Assembly: GCF_001894865.1 (NCBI RefSeq)
Contig: NZ_BCXA01000020.1
Span: 1-64,000, forward strand
Direction of reading: 5' to 3'
Source: Rhodococcus maanshanensis NBRC 100610
Lineage (GTDB): Bacteria; Actinomycetota; Actinomycetes; Mycobacteriales; Mycobacteriaceae
Length of the DNA stretch: 64,000 bases
The notes under the pieces: generated by a model
Databases searched by the model: none
The model's input: only the letters and a program-made list of their open reading frames with translations
Told to the model about the DNA's origin: nothing
Made by a program: the position numbers and the translations under genes
Shown: positions 35,268 to 47,335 of the stretch, piece by piece
Numbering within the stretch: position 1 is the stretch's first letter
Layout: each line of letters starts with the position of its first letter

Positions 35268-35455
35268 ATCGCCAGTTCAGTGGCCGAAACGGGGATCGGG
35301 TGGAGTGCAATGGCCGCGCATGGAAGGCGCATAGAACGCGCATTCACGGGGATCAGGACGCCCGTTCCCGGCAACTGCCGGGTCGGAGGGGTTGGGCGCG
35401 GGAGTGGGGTTCGATGGGATGCGGACGGGGATTCCGAGAGGGCCGTACTGCGGTT

Positions 35456-35484
35456 TTTCACTTCCGCGGAAGTCGTGTTAATGT
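35456..35484 (+). promoter_or_regulatory. Promoter of tRNA-Val(CAC)
   Basis: TTTCAC (35456-35461), 17 bases, TAATGT (35479-35484). The -10 hexamer is the same as in the opposite tRNA promoter. It lies 38 bp before the tRNA. Confidence 0.55.
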
Positions 35485-35522
35485 TCCATCCCGTCCGGCC
35501 GCGAGAGTTCAACGCGCGGCTC

Positions 35523-35594
35523 GGTCCCGTGGCTCAGTGGGAGAGCGTCCGCTTCACACGCGGAAGGTCGCTGGTTCGATCCCAGCCGGGACCA
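35523..35594 (+). tRNA. tRNA-Val(CAC)
   Basis: Acceptor GGTCCCG/CGGGACC, D-arm GCTC...GAGC, anticodon stem TCCGC/GCGGA with loop TTCACAC (anticodon CAC, codon GUG), T-arm GGTTCGATCCC, discriminator A, no CCA. It has its own promoter and terminator, opposite in direction to the other tRNA genes. Confidence 0.95.
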
Positions 35595-35599
35595 CAACG

Positions 35600-35629
35600 A
35601 AAAGCCCCCCTCGTACGAGGGGGGCTTTT
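35600..35629 (+). terminator. Strong intrinsic terminator after tRNA-Val(CAC)
   Basis: A perfect 30-bp palindrome centred on TCGTACGA, with left arm AAAAGCCCCCC and right arm GGGGGGCTTTT followed by further T residues to 35631. It insulates the tRNA from the PKS gene. Confidence 0.9.
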
Positions 35630-35697
35630 TTGTGCCCTCTTGGTGTCGGGGGACGTTCGTGACCGGCAGACCGCTGCCTCCGGGAGGTGGTGGCGGA

Positions 35698-35703
35698 TAC
35701 AAT
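35698..35703 (+). promoter_or_regulatory. Possible -10 element of the PKS gene
   Basis: TACAAT lies 51 bp before the PKS ATG and after the tRNA terminator. No clear -35 is visible 17 bp upstream (TGCCTC). It is the best promoter candidate in the short gap. Confidence 0.4.
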
Positions 35704-35753
35704 CGATGTTCCGCGCTGGAGGTCGGGGCCTCTCAGATTGGAGCTGATCTCTG

Positions 35754-38700
35754 ATGGCCGATCAGGCGACGCTCCTCGACTATCTGAAGCGAGTGACCGC
35801 GGAGCTCTATCAGACGCGGGAGAAGCTTCGCGAGGCCGAGGGAGTCAGCCGCGAGCCCATCGCCGTGATCGGGATGGGCTGCAGGTATCCGGGCGGCGTG
35901 CGGTCGCCCGAGGACCTGTGGCGCCTGGTGGAATCGGGTTCGGAAACCGTCACCGGGTTCCCCGAGGACAGGGGCTGGCTGCTCGCGGACCTCTACGACC
36001 CGAAGGCCGAGCAGTCCGGCAAGACCTACACCGTGCAGGGCAGCTTCCTCGACGACCCGGCGGGGTTCGATCCGGGGGTCTTCGGTATCTCGCCACGCGA
36101 GGCGCTGGCCATGGACCCGCAGCAGCGCCTGCTCCTGGAAACGAGCTGGGAGACCCTCGAGCACGCGGGCATCGATCCACGGTCGGTGCATGGTGGCCAG
36201 GTCGGCGTGTTCACCGGGCTCTCCGGAATCGACTATGCGGCGCGGGCGGGCGGGGCGCCGCCCGAGGACCTCGAGGGCTACTTCATCACCGGCAACGCCA
36301 TGAGCGTCGCCTCAGGACGCGTGGCGTACAGCTTCGGACTGTGTGGACCCGCGATCACCGTCGACACCGCGTGCTCCTCGTCCCTGGTGTCCATCCATCT
36401 CGCCATGCAGGCGCTGCGAAGCGGGGAGTGCGAGCTGGCACTCGCGGGCGGGGCGACCGTGATGGCAACCCCCGCTGTGTTCGTGGAGTTCAGTCGCCAG
36501 CGCGGACTGGCGCGAGACGGGCGGTGCAAGGCCTTCTCCGCCGCGGCGGACGGTACGGCGTGGGGCGAGGGTTCGGGAATGGTCGCGCTGGAACGGCTGT
36601 CCGACGCGGAGCGCAACGGTCGCCGGATACTGGCCGTCATCCGTGGCAGCGCGGTGAACCAGGACGGCGCGAGCAACGGCCTGACCGCTCCGAACAAGCA
36701 AGCCCAGGAACGGGTGATCCGGCAGGCGCTGGCCAGCGCCGGGCTCGGACCCGCTGATGTCGACGCCGTCGAGGCGCACGGCACGGGGACCACACTGGGC
36801 GATCCGATCGAGGCGTCCGCCCTGCTGGCCGGATACGGCCGCGATCGCCCCGCCGACCGCCCCCTGTGGCTCGGCTCGGTGAAGTCGAATCTCGGGCACA
36901 CCCAGGCGGCCGCGGGCGTGGCGGGCGTGATCAAGATGATCATGGCGATGCGCCACGGGGTCCTGCCGAAGACGCTGCACATAGACCGGCCGACCCCGCA
37001 CGTCGACTGGTCCGCCGGCTCGGTGTCGCTGCTCACCGAGAATCGCGACTGGCCGGTGGCCGATCGGCCCCGCCGGGCGGCGGTGTCCTCGTTCGGCATC
37101 AGCGGCACCAACGCGCACGTCGTGCTGGAGCAGCCCCCGCCCGTCACACCGTTGACTGACGAATCGACAGCCCCCGATGGCGAGGTCGTGGCCTGGTTCG
37201 TCTCGGGCCACACCGAGCCGGCGCTGCGCGCCCAGGCCGAGCGGTTGCGCGAGTACGTCGCCGACCATCCCGACCTGACGCCCGCCCAGGTGGCCGGTGC
37301 GCTGCTGGGATCGCGCGCCGCCTTCGACCAGCGCGCCGCCGTGATCGGATCGGAGCCCTCGGGCCTGCTGGCAGGCCTCGACGCCCTCGGCCGCGGCGCG
37401 CCCGGCCCCGATGTGGTCACCGGGCTTGCCCTCGAAGCCGGCGACCGGCCGGTGTTCGTCTTCCCCGGCCAGGGTGCGCAGTGGGTTGGCATGGCGGCTG
37501 AGCTGCTCGAATCGTCGCCACTGTTCGCCGACAGCGTGCGCGAGTGCGCCGAGGCGATGGCCCCGTACACGAAGTTCTCCCTGCTCGATGTGCTGCGCGA
37601 TCGCGATCCGTCCTCCCTTGACCGGGTCGATGTCGTGCAGCCTGCCCTGTTCGCGGTGATGGTCGGACTCACCCAACTGTGGCGGGCGCACGGCGTGGAA
37701 CCGGCGGCCGTGGTCGGACATTCGCAGGGTGAGATCGCCGCCGCGTGCGTCGCGGGCGCGCTGAGCCTTTCCGACGCCGCGCTGGTCGTCGCGGCACGGA
37801 GCAGTGTGATCGCCGCCTCGGCGCGTCGCGGCGGTGGGATGGCCTCGGTGGCGCTACCCGCGGACGCGGTGCGGGCAAGGATCCAGCCGTGGGCGGGCGC
37901 CGTCGAGGTGGCGGCGATGAACGGTCCGTCCGCGACCGTGGTGTCCGGACCCGTCGAGGCACTCGACCTCCTGGTGGGGCAGTTGCAGGGCGAGGGTGTC
38001 CAGGCCAGGCGGATCGCCGTGGAGTACGCCTCGCACTGCTCGGATGTGTCGGTCCTGCGGGAACCGATCCTCGACGCCCTCGCCTCGATCACGCCCCGCC
38101 GGTCGCGGATTCCGTTCTATTCGACGGTGACCGGTGGCGCGCTGGACGGCACCGCGCTCGACGCGGACTACTGGTACCGGAACCTGCGCCGCCCCGTCCG
38201 GTTCGAGCAGGCGACGAGATCGCTGGCCGCGGACGGCTATCGGTTGTTCGTCGAGTCGTGCAGCCATCCCGTCCTGACCGTGCCGTTGCAGGAGACCCTC
38301 GACGCGGCTGGTGTCGCGGGCCGGGCCATCGGCACCCTGCGGCGCGAGCGCGCGGGCCTGCGCCAGTTCACCACGGCGCTCGCCGAGGCCCAGGTGTCCG
38401 GGGTGCACATCGACTGGGATCGGGTCGGCTGGGCCCGACGCGACGATCGGCAGCGGTGGGTTGAGCTGCCCACGTATGCCTTCCAGCACCGCCGCTACTG
38501 GCTCGACAGTCCCGCGCCGCACGGTGACGTCGCGTCGGCGGGCATGGACTCCGGTGGACACCCGATGCTCGCCGCATCGGTCGAGCTCGGTGACGACCGG
38601 GGCGTGGTGTTCACGGGCCTGCTCTCCCCGCAACGCCTTCCGTGGCTGCGCGACCACGCGGTGAACGGAACCGTCATCCTGCCGGGCACGGCATTCGTGG

Positions 38701-41700
38701 AGCTCGCCCTCCACGCGGGCAACCGCATCGCACACGGCGGACTCGAGGACCTCGCCATCGAAGCGCCCCTGCTGATCCCGGCCGAGGGCGAGGTCGCGGT
38801 GCAGGTGAGCGTTCTCGCCGACGGCGACGGCGGCCGCTCCTCGGTGTCGGTGCACTCCCGGCCCGCGGACGCCGCGGCGGAGGCGCCGTGGACCAGACAC
38901 GCTACCGGCACGCTCACTGCGGCCGTGGACACCGCCGACTCCGGCGAACAGCAGTGGCCGCCAGCCGATGTCACGCCGATCGACGTCAGGGGTCTGTACG
39001 GAGTGCTGGACGAGGCCGGCTACGGGTACGGCCCGAGCTTCCGTGGCCTGCGGGCGGCGTGGCGCCGCGGCGACGAGCTGTTCGGCGAGGTGAGTCTCGG
39101 CGGCGAGGACCCGGCCGAGGCGGTCGCGGGATACGGGATCCACCCGGCCGTGCTCGACGCGGCGCTGCACCTGATCGCGCTCGGTAGTGCGGCGTCGGGC
39201 GCGAGCGGCGTCCGTCTGCCCTTTGCATGGGGTGCAGTGCAGTTGTACGCCGTCGGCGCCACTGCTCTGCGTGTGCACGTCACGACGATCGGTCCCGAGC
39301 GCTACCGGGTGTCCGCCTACGACGTGACCGGCAAACCGGTCTTGACCGTGGATTCGTTGGCGCTGCGGCCGCTAGGGGACACCCAGCTTCCTGCCGCCGG
39401 TGTCGGCGAGAACCTCTACCGCGTGGAGTGGATGCCGGTTGGCGCCGCAGCGGCGGAGGCCGCGGCGGAACTGATGCCGCTCGCGGAGGCACTGGCGGGA
39501 GGCGACCACTCCGGTCGCGTGCTGTGGCTGGACTGCGAGCCGGGCGGGGAGCCGGACCTGCCGGCGCGGGCGCAGGCCGCGGCGGAGGCAGCGTTGGATG
39601 CGGTGCAGGCCTGGCTCCGCGAGGATCGCCTGGCCGAGACCCGCCTGCTCGTCACGACCCGGCTCGGGGTGGTCGTGCGCGACGGCGAACCGATCGACGA
39701 CCTGTCCGCCGCACCCGCGTGGGGGCTGATCGGCGCGGTGCAGCACGAGTATCCGGACCGCATCAGCCTGGTGGACCTGGACCTGGCCGCGGGTGAACCC
39801 GCCGACCCCGCGCTGCTGGCGATGGCGTTGGCCTGCAACGAACCCCAGCTGGCGATCCGGGACGGCGTGCTGCTGGCGCCCATGCTGGCCGCGCAGACGC
39901 CCGGCGCGGCCGCACCCGAGGCGGATCCGGCCACCTTCGGCCCGGATGGCACGGTCCTGATCACGGGTGGCACCGGAACCATCGGCAGGCTGATCGCCCG
40001 TCACCTCGTGACGCGGTACGGGGTGCGCAGGCTGGTGTTGACCGGCAGGCACCCGCTCGGCGCCGACAGTGCGGCTGAACTGCGGGCCGATGTCGCCGAG
40101 TCGGGCGCCGAGGTCCGCGTGGCGGCCTGCGACGTGGCCGACCGCGCGGCGGTGGCCGCCCTGCTCGCCGACATCCCAGACCTGTCCGGGGTGATCCACG
40201 CGGCCGGGGTGCTCGAGGACGCCACCGCCGTCACCGTGACGCGGGACCAGCTGCACGACGTCATGCGCCCGAAGGTGGACGGTGCCTGGCATCTGCACGA
40301 ACTGACCCGCGACAAGGACTTGTCGGCGTTCGTGCTGTTCTCCTCCGCGGCTGGCGTGCTCGGCGGCGCAGGCCAGGCGAACTATGCGGCCGCGAACGTC
40401 TTCCTCGACGCACTCGCGCAGCACCGCCGCGCCCGCGGGCTGCAGGCGATCTCCATGGCCTGGGGGTTGTGGGACCGGCCGAGCGGGATGACCTCCCACC
40501 TGAACGCGGCCGACCTCGACCGGTTGCAGCGCTCCGGCATCGACACCATCAGTCCGGAGTCGGGGCTGGCCCTGTTCGATGCGGCGCTGGCGGTGAACCG
40601 TGCGCTGATCGTGCCGATACGTCTGTCGACGCGCCCCTCGCGCTCCGACGCCGAGTCGCTGCCGCCGATCCTGCGCAGGGTCCTCGGGATCCGTCGCAGG
40701 GTCGCTGCCGCCGAGTCGCCCACCGGCCTGGCCGACGAGCTGCGCGCGCTCGACCCCGGCGAGCGGCACAGCCGGGTCCTCGACCTCGTGACCACCCATG
40801 TCGCTGCCGTCCTCGGTCACGACAGCAAGGAAGCGATAGACCCGGAACGTGCCTTCAAGCAGCTCGGCTTCGACTCGTTGACCGCCGTGCAACTGCGCAA
40901 CCAGCTGGCCACCGCCACCGGTGTCGCACTCGCCGCGACGGTGGTGTTCGACCATCCCACTGCCGACGCGCTCGCCCAGGAGCTCGTGGCTCGCCTGCTC
41001 GGCGGCGAAGCGGCACCGCAGTCGACCCGCCCGGCCCGCACCCGCAGGGGCGAGGACCCGATCGCGATCGTCGGGATGGCCTGTAGGTATCCGGGCCGGG
41101 TGTACTGCCCGGAGGACCTGTGGCGACTCGTGCGCGAGGGCCACGACACCGTGGGCGCGTATCCCGACAACCGGGGCTGGGATCTCGCCGAGGTCTACCA
41201 CCCCGACCCGGAGCGAGCGGGCACCACCTACATGAGCCAGGGGGGATTCCTCTACGACGCAGACGAGTTCGACGCCGCCTTCTTCGGCATCAGCCCGCGC
41301 GAGGCGATCGCGATGGATCCGCAGCACCGACTGCTCCTCGAGAGTGCATGGGAGGCGTTGGAACGGGCGGGGATCCAACCGAACGGGCCCGGCCTCACCG
41401 ACACCGGCGTGTACGTGGGGCTGATGGGGGGCGACTACGGCTTCCATCTGATGAGCAGGCGGAACGTCGATGCCGAGGGCTATCTGATGACCGGCACCAG
41501 CAACAGTGTTGCCTCCGGCCGGATCTCGTACTCTCTCGGCTTCACCGGGCCCGCGGTCACCGTGGACACCGCCTGCTCGTCGTCGCTGGTGGCAATGCAT
41601 CTCGCGGCACGGGCCCTGCGCGACGGTGAATGCGCGCTCGCGTTGGCAGGCGGGGCGACGGTGATGTCCACCCCGGGCGTGCTGATCGAGTTCAGCCGCC

Positions 41701-44700
41701 AGCGCGGGCTCGCCGCGGACGGTCGGTGCAAGCCGTTCTCCGACCGGGCGGACGGCACCGGGCTCAGCGAGGGCGCGGGCATGGTGGTGCTGGAGCGGCT
41801 GAGCGACGCGGAGCGCAACGGCCACCGGGTGCTGGCGGTCGTCCGTGGATCGGCGGTCAACCAGGACGGGGCCTCCAACGGACTGACCGCACCCAACGGA
41901 CCCTCCCAGGAGCGGGTGATCCGCCAGGCGCTGGCCGACGCCGCGCTCGCGCCGACCGACATCGACGCCGTGGAGGCACACGGCACCGGCACGACGCTCG
42001 GCGACCCGATCGAGGCGCAGGCGCTGTTGGCCGCCTACGGGCAGGACCGCGAGGGCAGGCCGCTGTGGCTGGGTTCGGTCAAGTCGAACATCGGTCACGC
42101 CCAGGCCGCGGCGGGGGTCGCGGGCGTGATCAAGATGGTGATGGCGATGCGTCACGGGGTGCTGCCGCCGAGCCTGCACGGCGACGCGCCGACCCGGCAC
42201 GTCGACTGGACGGCGGGAGAGGTCTCGCTGCTCGCCGAACCCGTCGCCTGGCCGGAGACCGGGCGGCCAAGGCGCGCGGCCGTCTCGTCGTTCGGCATCA
42301 GCGGCACCAACGCGCACCTGATCCTCGAACAGCCGCCTGGCGAGCCGACACCCGTCCCCTCGCCCCCGCAGGCCTCACCGTTGGTCTGGGTGATCTCCGG
42401 AAAGACCGGCGATGCGTTGCGCGCGCAGGCAACACGGTTGGCGGAGTTCCTCGAGGGGGCGGACGAGCTCCCCGATCCGGCCGACATCGCGTACTCCCTT
42501 GCCACCACCAGATCCGGTTTCGCCCATCGTGCCGCGGTGATCGGCGAGACGTTCGAGGACCTGCGTGACGGACTGGTCCGCATCGCCGAGGGGCGACCGG
42601 GCGGCAATGTCGTCACCGGGACCAGCGTCCGCGGCAAGACGGCCTTCATGTTCACCGGCCAGGGCGCCCAACGGATAGGGATGGGTCGTGGCCTCTACGA
42701 GGCCAACCCGGTGTTCGCTGAGGCACTGGACGAGGTCTGTGCCGCACTCGACGAGCATGTGGAAATCCCGGTGCGCGAGGTGATCTGGGACGACGCCGAG
42801 GGCGGCGCCGCGAAGCTCGACAGCACCGAGTACACCCAGCCGGCCCTGTTCGCCGTCGAGGTCGCGCTCTATCGCCTGCTGCGGGACTGGGGCATCACCC
42901 CGGACTACCTGATCGGCCATTCGATCGGAGAGATCACGGCGGCCCACGTCGCGGGGGTGTTCAGCCTGCCCGATGCCGCGGCCCTGGTCGGCGAGCGCGG
43001 ACGGTTGATGCAGTCGACGAAGCCGGGCGCGATGATCGCCGTCCGGGCGCGGGCGGAGGACGTGCTGGCACGGATCGACGACCGGGTCGATCTGGCCGCT
43101 GTCAACGGTGCCGAATCGGTGGTGCTCGCGGGCGGCGAACGCGATCTGGACGCCATCGCCTCCGAGTTGTCCGCCGCAGGCATGAAGACCACGAGCCTGC
43201 GGGTCGAGCGGGCCTTCCATTCGACCCTGATGGACCCGATCCTCGACGAGTTCACCGCCGTGGTGTCCAGGCTGGCGGCGCAGCCACCGGGTGTCCCTGT
43301 CGTCTCCAACGTCACCGGGCGCGTCGCCACCGCCGATGAACTCACCTCGCCGGACTACTGGACGCGGCACATCCGGCAATCGGTGCGCTTTCACGACGGC
43401 ATCCGCGCCCTCGACGAGCTCGGTGTCACCCGACTCGTCGAAGTCGGTCCCGGCGCGGCCCTGACCGCGCTCGCCGCGGAGGTCGTCCCGAACGCGATCG
43501 CGACCCTGCCAGGACGCGGGGACGAGGCGCACGGGATCATCGCGGCGGTGGCGGCGGCTTACGTACAGGGCGTCCCGATCGACTGGGACCGGGTGCTGCC
43601 CGGGCGTCGCCGGGTCGACCTGCCCACCTATGCCTTCCAGCGTCGTTCCTTCTGGCCGTCGACATCGACGCGGAGCACCGGCGATCCGACGGAGCTCGGG
43701 CTCGGCCCGGCGGATCACCCGCTGCTCGGCGCGGCGGTCACCCTCGAGGACGACGCGCTGATGTTCACAGGGCAGCTCTCGCTGCAGCGCGATTCGTGGC
43801 TCGTACCGCCGGTCGACGACGGTGAGCAGGCGCAGGACGGTCCGCGGGCGGTCTCGCCCGCGGTGCTGGTCGAACTCACGTTGCACGCGGCCCATCACGT
43901 CGGTCTCGACCACGTCGACGAACTCACGCTGCACCACCCGGTGACCCTCTCGTCGTCGGGGCAGGCCTCGATCCGGGTGCTCGTGTCGCCGACCGACCCC
44001 GCGGATGGTCGCCGCACGGTCACCATCTCGTCGAACGCGACCGAGTCCGACGTCGCCGACGCCTGGGTCAGGAACGCGTCCGCGACGATCGACGACGTCG
44101 TCGGCCCCGCCGCCGCTGTGCCGCACCAGGTCCCGGGCGATGTCGAGGCCGAGGTGAGCCTCGAAGAAGGCGCCGACGCGACCGGCTTCGGCATCCATCC
44201 GGAGCTGTTGGAGGCCGCACTCGAGCCGATCCTCGGGTGGGACGGCTGGCCGGTGACCTGGTCGGGAATCCGTCTGCACACCGTCGGAGCGGAGGCGGTC
44301 TCGGTGCGGTCCGCGGCGCACGAGGACGGGCGCCATCACGTCGTCCTCACCGACCCCGGAGGCGAGCCGGTCCTGACCGTCGACGCGCTGCGGGTCGTGC
44401 CGAGGGCGCTCGAGGGGGCAGGCGCCGGCGGCTCGGCGGCCCCGCCGCTGCACAGGCTGACCTGGGTTCCGGTCGAGAGCCCCGCGTCGGAGCCGACACC
44501 GGGACCGATGGTCGTCCTCGGCGCCGAGTGGCCGGGCGAGCGGGGTGACGGGTCGACCTTCCCGACACATCCCGACCTGGCGGCGCTGCGAACCGCGATG
44601 GAGTCCGCGTCCGACGACGGCGACGCGGTCCCGTGGACGGTGCTGGTCGGATGCGGCACCGGCGGCGAGCACGGTCCGGAGGTGACCCACGAACTGGGCG

Positions 44701-46355
44701 CCCGGGTGCTGCGACTGCTGCAGGACTGGCTGGACGACGACATCGTCGCCGACAGTCGACTGGTGATCGTGACCCGCAACGCGATGGCCACCGACGACGG
44801 TCAGGACCCTGATGCGGGCGCCGACCTCGCGGCCGCGGCGGTGTGGGGACTGGTCGGCTCCGCACAGAACGAGAACCCGGACCGGTTCGTCCTCGTCGAC
44901 CTCGACGACGCATCCGATGCCGACTCGGTGCTCACGGCTGCATCGGCGAGCGGCGAACCGCAGGTGGCCGTCAGGAACGGCACCCTGCTCGCCCCCCGGC
45001 TACGGCGGGCCCGCGCCGCCGAGCCCGAGGGCCCGCCCTTCGATCCCGGCGGCACGGTTCTCGTCACCGGCGGCACCGGCACCGTCGGGTCGCTGGTGGC
45101 CCGCCACCTGATCGCCGCGCACGGGGCGCGGCATCTCGTACTGACCAGCAGGCGCGGACCCGATGCCGAGGGTTGCGACCAGCTGCGCCGCGAGCTGACC
45201 GAGCTGGGGGCCGAGGTGAGCATCGTCGCCTGCGACGCCTCCGACGAGCCGGCCCTCGCGGCGCTGCTGGCCGGGATATCGCAGGATCACCCGCTGACGG
45301 CGGTGATCCACGCGGCGGGCGTCATCGACGACGCCACCCTCGGCTCGCTGACCCCCGAGCGGCTCGACACGGTGCTGCGGCCGAAGGTCGACGCTGCTTG
45401 GCACCTGCACCGGCTGACCGCGACATCGGAGGTGCGGGCCTTCGTGCTGTTCTCCTCGCTAGCCGGTGTCCTCGGTGCACCAGGGCAGGCGAACTACGCG
45501 GCCGCGAACATGTTCCTCGATGCACTTGCCAGGCACCGCCACACCCTCGGTCTTCCCGCGGTGTCGATCGCGTGGGGCATGTGGGCGCCGCCGAGCACCA
45601 TGACCGACAACCTCGGCGCGATCGATCTCGCCAGGGCGCGCCGCAGTGGAATGGTGCCGATGGCCGCTTCCGACGGCCTGGCCCTCTTCGACGGCGCGTT
45701 GGCCGCCGGGGTCCCGGCCGTGGCGGCCGCCCGGTTCGACCTGTCCGGGTCGGCCGCGCCGTACGTCGCCGCCCCGCTGCGCGGACTCATCCGGGAGCCG
45801 CGCAGGCGTGCAGCGGGGTCGGGCTCGGCGGGGGCCGGATCGAGCGGGTCCGGGCCGTCGGATTGGGCGCAGCGCCTGGCCGACCTGTCGATTCCCGAGC
45901 AGCGACACCTGATGCTCGACCTGGTCCGGGCCGGGGCCGCCGCGGTCCTCGGCCACGACGCCGCGGACTCCGTCGACCCGGACCAGGCCTTCAAGGAACT
46001 CGGCTTCGACTCGCTCGCCGCCGTTGCCCTCCGCAACCAGCTCGGTGCGGCCACCGGGCTGCGGTTGCCGCCCACCATGGTGTTCGACCACCCCAGCTCG
46101 CGCGCCGTCGCCGAGTTCCTGCGCGCGGAACTCGTACCGGATCCGGTGTCGGTGGCCTTCGCCGACGTCGACCGGCTTCGCGCGACCATCGCCGAACTCG
46201 GTGCGGACAGCGAGGCCAGGTCGGCCCTCGCGCAGCGTCTGGCGCACCTGTTGGCCGAGGTCGGCGCGGGCGACGATGCACGCGCCGATGCTGTCGACAA
46301 GATTCACGCGGCGACCAGCGAGGAGATCCTGGACCTGATCGATCGCGGCCTGTGA
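35754..46355 (+). CDS. Bimodular type I polyketide synthase
   Basis: 3533 residues. Order: N-terminal coiled-coil docking helix (1-33); KS1 (34-460: Cys207, His342, His382); AT1 (about 568-870: GHSQGE Ser657, YASH 758-761, methylmalonyl type); DH1 (about 935-1215: His968, Asp1135, intact); KR1 (GGTGTIG near 1405, Tyr1544, LED, B-type); ACP1 (Ser1708). Then KS2 (from 1768: Cys1941, His2076, His2115); AT2 (about 2297-2610: GHSIGE Ser2390, AFHS 2487-2490, malonyl type); a degenerate DH2 (about 2640-2900) lacking HxxxGxxxxP and with LEAALE for the Asp motif; KR2 (near 3106, Tyr3248, IDD, B-type); ACP2 (Ser3420); and a C-terminal docking helix pair ([11 protein letters not shown]). No loading module, ER or thioesterase. 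Start ATG has GGAG upstream. No tailoring or fadD gene is adjacent. Product unknown; chain input and release must come from elsewhere. Confidence 0.95.
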   Translation: MADQATLLDYLKRVTAELYQTREKLREAEGVSREPIAVIGMGCRYPGGVRSPEDLWRLVESGSETVTGFPEDRGWLLADLYDPKAEQSGKTYTVQGSFLDDPAGFDPGVFGISPREALAMDPQQRLLLETSWETLEHAGIDPRSVHGGQVGVFTGLSGIDYAARAGGAPPEDLEGYFITGNAMSVASGRVAYSFGLCGPAITVDTACSSSLVSIHLAMQALRSGECELALAGGATVMATPAVFVEFSRQRGLARDGRCKAFSAAADGTAWGEGSGMVALERLSDAERNGRRILAVIRGSAVNQDGASNGLTAPNKQAQERVIRQALASAGLGPADVDAVEAHGTGTTLGDPIEASALLAGYGRDRPADRPLWLGSVKSNLGHTQAAAGVAGVIKMIMAMRHGVLPKTLHIDRPTPHVDWSAGSVSLLTENRDWPVADRPRRAAVSSFGISGTNAHVVLEQPPPVTPLTDESTAPDGEVVAWFVSGHTEPALRAQAERLREYVADHPDLTPAQVAGALLGSRAAFDQRAAVIGSEPSGLLAGLDALGRGAPGPDVVTGLALEAGDRPVFVFPGQGAQWVGMAAELLESSPLFADSVRECAEAMAPYTKFSLLDVLRDRDPSSLDRVDVVQPALFAVMVGLTQLWRAHGVEPAAVVGHSQGEIAAACVAGALSLSDAALVVAARSSVIAASARRGGGMASVALPADAVRARIQPWAGAVEVAAMNGPSATVVSGPVEALDLLVGQLQGEGVQARRIAVEYASHCSDVSVLREPILDALASITPRRSRIPFYSTVTGGALDGTALDADYWYRNLRRPVRFEQATRSLAADGYRLFVESCSHPVLTVPLQETLDAAGVAGRAIGTLRRERAGLRQFTTALAEAQVSGVHIDWDRVGWARRDDRQRWVELPTYAFQHRRYWLDSPAPHGDVASAGMDSGGHPMLAASVELGDDRGVVFTGLLSPQRLPWLRDHAVNGTVILPGTAFVELALHAGNRIAHGGLEDLAIEAPLLIPAEGEVAVQVSVLADGDGGRSSVSVHSRPADAAAEAPWTRHATGTLTAAVDTADSGEQQWPPADVTPIDVRGLYGVLDEAGYGYGPSFRGLRAAWRRGDELFGEVSLGGEDPAEAVAGYGIHPAVLDAALHLIALGSAASGASGVRLPFAWGAVQLYAVGATALRVHVTTIGPERYRVSAYDVTGKPVLTVDSLALRPLGDTQLPAAGVGENLYRVEWMPVGAAAAEAAAELMPLAEALAGGDHSGRVLWLDCEPGGEPDLPARAQAAAEAALDAVQAWLREDRLAETRLLVTTRLGVVVRDGEPIDDLSAAPAWGLIGAVQHEYPDRISLVDLDLAAGEPADPALLAMALACNEPQLAIRDGVLLAPMLAAQTPGAAAPEADPATFGPDGTVLITGGTGTIGRLIARHLVTRYGVRRLVLTGRHPLGADSAAELRADVAESGAEVRVAACDVADRAAVAALLADIPDLSGVIHAAGVLEDATAVTVTRDQLHDVMRPKVDGAWHLHELTRDKDLSAFVLFSSAAGVLGGAGQANYAAANVFLDALAQHRRARGLQAISMAWGLWDRPSGMTSHLNAADLDRLQRSGIDTISPESGLALFDAALAVNRALIVPIRLSTRPSRSDAESLPPILRRVLGIRRRVAAAESPTGLADELRALDPGERHSRVLDLVTTHVAAVLGHDSKEAIDPERAFKQLGFDSLTAVQLRNQLATATGVALAATVVFDHPTADALAQELVARLLGGEAAPQSTRPARTRRGEDPIAIVGMACRYPGRVYCPEDLWRLVREGHDTVGAYPDNRGWDLAEVYHPDPERAGTTYMSQGGFLYDADEFDAAFFGISPREAIAMDPQHRLLLESAWEALERAGIQPNGPGLTDTGVYVGLMGGDYGFHLMSRRNVDAEGYLMTGTSNSVASGRISYSLGFTGPAVTVDTACSSSLVAMHLAARALRDGECALALAGGATVMSTPGVLIEFSRQRGLAADGRCKPFSDRADGTGLSEGAGMVVLERLSDAERNGHRVLAVVRGSAVNQDGASNGLTAPNGPSQERVIRQALADAALAPTDIDAVEAHGTGTTLGDPIEAQALLAAYGQDREGRPLWLGSVKSNIGHAQAAAGVAGVIKMVMAMRHGVLPPSLHGDAPTRHVDWTAGEVSLLAEPVAWPETGRPRRAAVSSFGISGTNAHLILEQPPGEPTPVPSPPQASPLVWVISGKTGDALRAQATRLAEFLEGADELPDPADIAYSLATTRSGFAHRAAVIGETFEDLRDGLVRIAEGRPGGNVVTGTSVRGKTAFMFTGQGAQRIGMGRGLYEANPVFAEALDEVCAALDEHVEIPVREVIWDDAEGGAAKLDSTEYTQPALFAVEVALYRLLRDWGITPDYLIGHSIGEITAAHVAGVFSLPDAAALVGERGRLMQSTKPGAMIAVRARAEDVLARIDDRVDLAAVNGAESVVLAGGERDLDAIASELSAAGMKTTSLRVERAFHSTLMDPILDEFTAVVSRLAAQPPGVPVVSNVTGRVATADELTSPDYWTRHIRQSVRFHDGIRALDELGVTRLVEVGPGAALTALAAEVVPNAIATLPGRGDEAHGIIAAVAAAYVQGVPIDWDRVLPGRRRVDLPTYAFQRRSFWPSTSTRSTGDPTELGLGPADHPLLGAAVTLEDDALMFTGQLSLQRDSWLVPPVDDGEQAQDGPRAVSPAVLVELTLHAAHHVGLDHVDELTLHHPVTLSSSGQASIRVLVSPTDPADGRRTVTISSNATESDVADAWVRNASATIDDVVGPAAAVPHQVPGDVEAEVSLEEGADATGFGIHPELLEAALEPILGWDGWPVTWSGIRLHTVGAEAVSVRSAAHEDGRHHVVLTDPGGEPVLTVDALRVVPRALEGAGAGGSAAPPLHRLTWVPVESPASEPTPGPMVVLGAEWPGERGDGSTFPTHPDLAALRTAMESASDDGDAVPWTVLVGCGTGGEHGPEVTHELGARVLRLLQDWLDDDIVADSRLVIVTRNAMATDDGQDPDAGADLAAAAVWGLVGSAQNENPDRFVLVDLDDASDADSVLTAASASGEPQVAVRNGTLLAPRLRRARAAEPEGPPFDPGGTVLVTGGTGTVGSLVARHLIAAHGARHLVLTSRRGPDAEGCDQLRRELTELGAEVSIVACDASDEPALAALLAGISQDHPLTAVIHAAGVIDDATLGSLTPERLDTVLRPKVDAAWHLHRLTATSEVRAFVLFSSLAGVLGAPGQANYAAANMFLDALARHRHTLGLPAVSIAWGMWAPPSTMTDNLGAIDLARARRSGMVPMAASDGLALFDGALAAGVPAVAAARFDLSGSAAPYVAAPLRGLIREPRRRAAGSGSAGAGSSGSGPSDWAQRLADLSIPEQRHLMLDLVRAGAAAVLGHDAADSVDPDQAFKELGFDSLAAVALRNQLGAATGLRLPPTMVFDHPSSRAVAEFLRAELVPDPVSVAFADVDRLRATIAELGADSEARSALAQRLAHLLAEVGAGDDARADAVDKIHAATSEEILDLIDRGL

Positions 46356-46384
46356 ACCGAGATGTTCGGGTGTAATGGACGCCC

Positions 46385-46885
46385 ATGACCGTCGTCCACA
46401 GCTTTCCCGCCGTACTCGACGACCGCGCCGACACCCTGATCCTCGGGTCGATGCCGGGTATCCCGTCGCTGGCCGCGGGCATGTACTACGCGAATCCGCG
46501 CAACAGTTTCTGGCCGATCATGGGTGAGCTGTTCGACGCGGGCCCAAGGCAGACCTATGCGCACCGGCTGCGGCGGCTCCAGGACGAGGGCATCGCGCTG
46601 TGGGACGTGCTGAAGCTGTGCAGGCGGGAGGGCAGCCTCGACTCGAGCATCGACCCCGATTCCGAGGTGGCCAACGACTTCGCGGACCTGTTCGAGCGTC
46701 ACCCGCGGATCGGCCGCGTCTTCTTCAACGGGGCCAAGGCCGAACAGGCGTACCGGCGCGCCGTCGTCGCGCGTGGCCTGCACCCGGAGGCGGTCGCCAT
46801 GGCCCGGTTGCCGTCGACGAGTCCGGCGAACGCGGGCACCCCGGTCGCGGACAAGCTGGCGGCCTGGCGGGCGGTCGCCAGGTAG
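46385..46885 (+). CDS. DNA-deoxyinosine (hypoxanthine-DNA) glycosylase, UDG superfamily
   Basis: A 166-residue base-excision repair enzyme of the uracil-DNA glycosylase superfamily (family 6, hypoxanthine-DNA glycosylase). Motif A-like LILGSMPGIPSLAAGMYYANP contains the conserved Asn, RNSFWPIMGELF follows, then VFFNGAKAEQAYRR and the LPSTSPANAG loop corresponding to motif B. It removes deaminated bases such as hypoxanthine from DNA. It sits 29 bp after the PKS stop in the same direction, which could place it on the PKS transcript, but there is no functional link. Confidence 0.87.
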   Translation: MTVVHSFPAVLDDRADTLILGSMPGIPSLAAGMYYANPRNSFWPIMGELFDAGPRQTYAHRLRRLQDEGIALWDVLKLCRREGSLDSSIDPDSEVANDFADLFERHPRIGRVFFNGAKAEQAYRRAVVARGLHPEAVAMARLPSTSPANAGTPVADKLAAWRAVAR

Positions 46886-46931
46886 CTCGGCCGACTCCCG
46901 CGGCTGCCGCCCCGTCGGTACTGTTGTCCGG

Positions 46932-47333
46932 GTGGTGACGACCGAGAACCGATGGATGCGCCTGCGGCGAGATATCGCAGGCAACACCGCAATGAACCTG
47001 GCCTACCGCATCTGTGTCGGCGTGGTCGGCGGACTGGTCCTCGTCGCAGGCATCATCGCCATTCCGTACCCAGGTCCCGGCTGGTTGATCGTGTTCGCCG
47101 GGCTCGGCATCCTCGCCTCGGAATTCGCGTGGGCGCACCGCCTGCTCCGGTTCGCGAGGGAGCGCTACGACCGGTTCATGGCATGGTTCGGCCGACAGTC
47201 AGTCGTGGTGAAGGCGCTGTCCGCGTTGCTGACGTGTGCAATCGTGATCGGAACCCTGTGGGTGCTGGGAACTCTCGGGCTCATCGCCGGTTGGGTGGGC
47301 GTAGAGCACCCGATCTTGGAGAGCCCGCTCTAG
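46932..47333 (+). CDS. PGPGW-motif transmembrane protein (TIGR02611-like)
   Basis: A 133-residue membrane protein with three hydrophobic helices and the family signature [20 protein letters not shown] in the middle. [17 protein letters not shown] at the N-terminus and [17 protein letters not shown] between helices are basic, cytoplasmic-like. Function unknown; widespread in actinobacteria. The start is one of two GTG codons (46932 or 46935). It ends 2 bp before the FhuF-like gene, so they are coupled. Confidence 0.8.
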   Translation: MVTTENRWMRLRRDIAGNTAMNLAYRICVGVVGGLVLVAGIIAIPYPGPGWLIVFAGLGILASEFAWAHRLLRFARERYDRFMAWFGRQSVVVKALSALLTCAIVIGTLWVLGTLGLIAGWVGVEHPILESPL

Positions 47334-47335
47334 TC

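Larger units (their letters stand above)
35192..35522. other. Intergenic region between divergent tRNA units
   Basis: 331 bp with no gene found. It holds the leftward promoter (35239-35267) and the rightward tRNA-Val promoter (35456-35484); the middle part carries no recognised element. Confidence 0.5.

Noticed and set aside
34700-35600. Integrative element at the tRNA genes
   Set aside because: The repeated tRNA sequence could mimic att sites, but there is no integrase or mobile gene beside it.
39372-42317. 981-residue minus-strand frame inside the PKS
   Set aside because: Antisense shadow of KR1, ACP1 and KS2 of the PKS.
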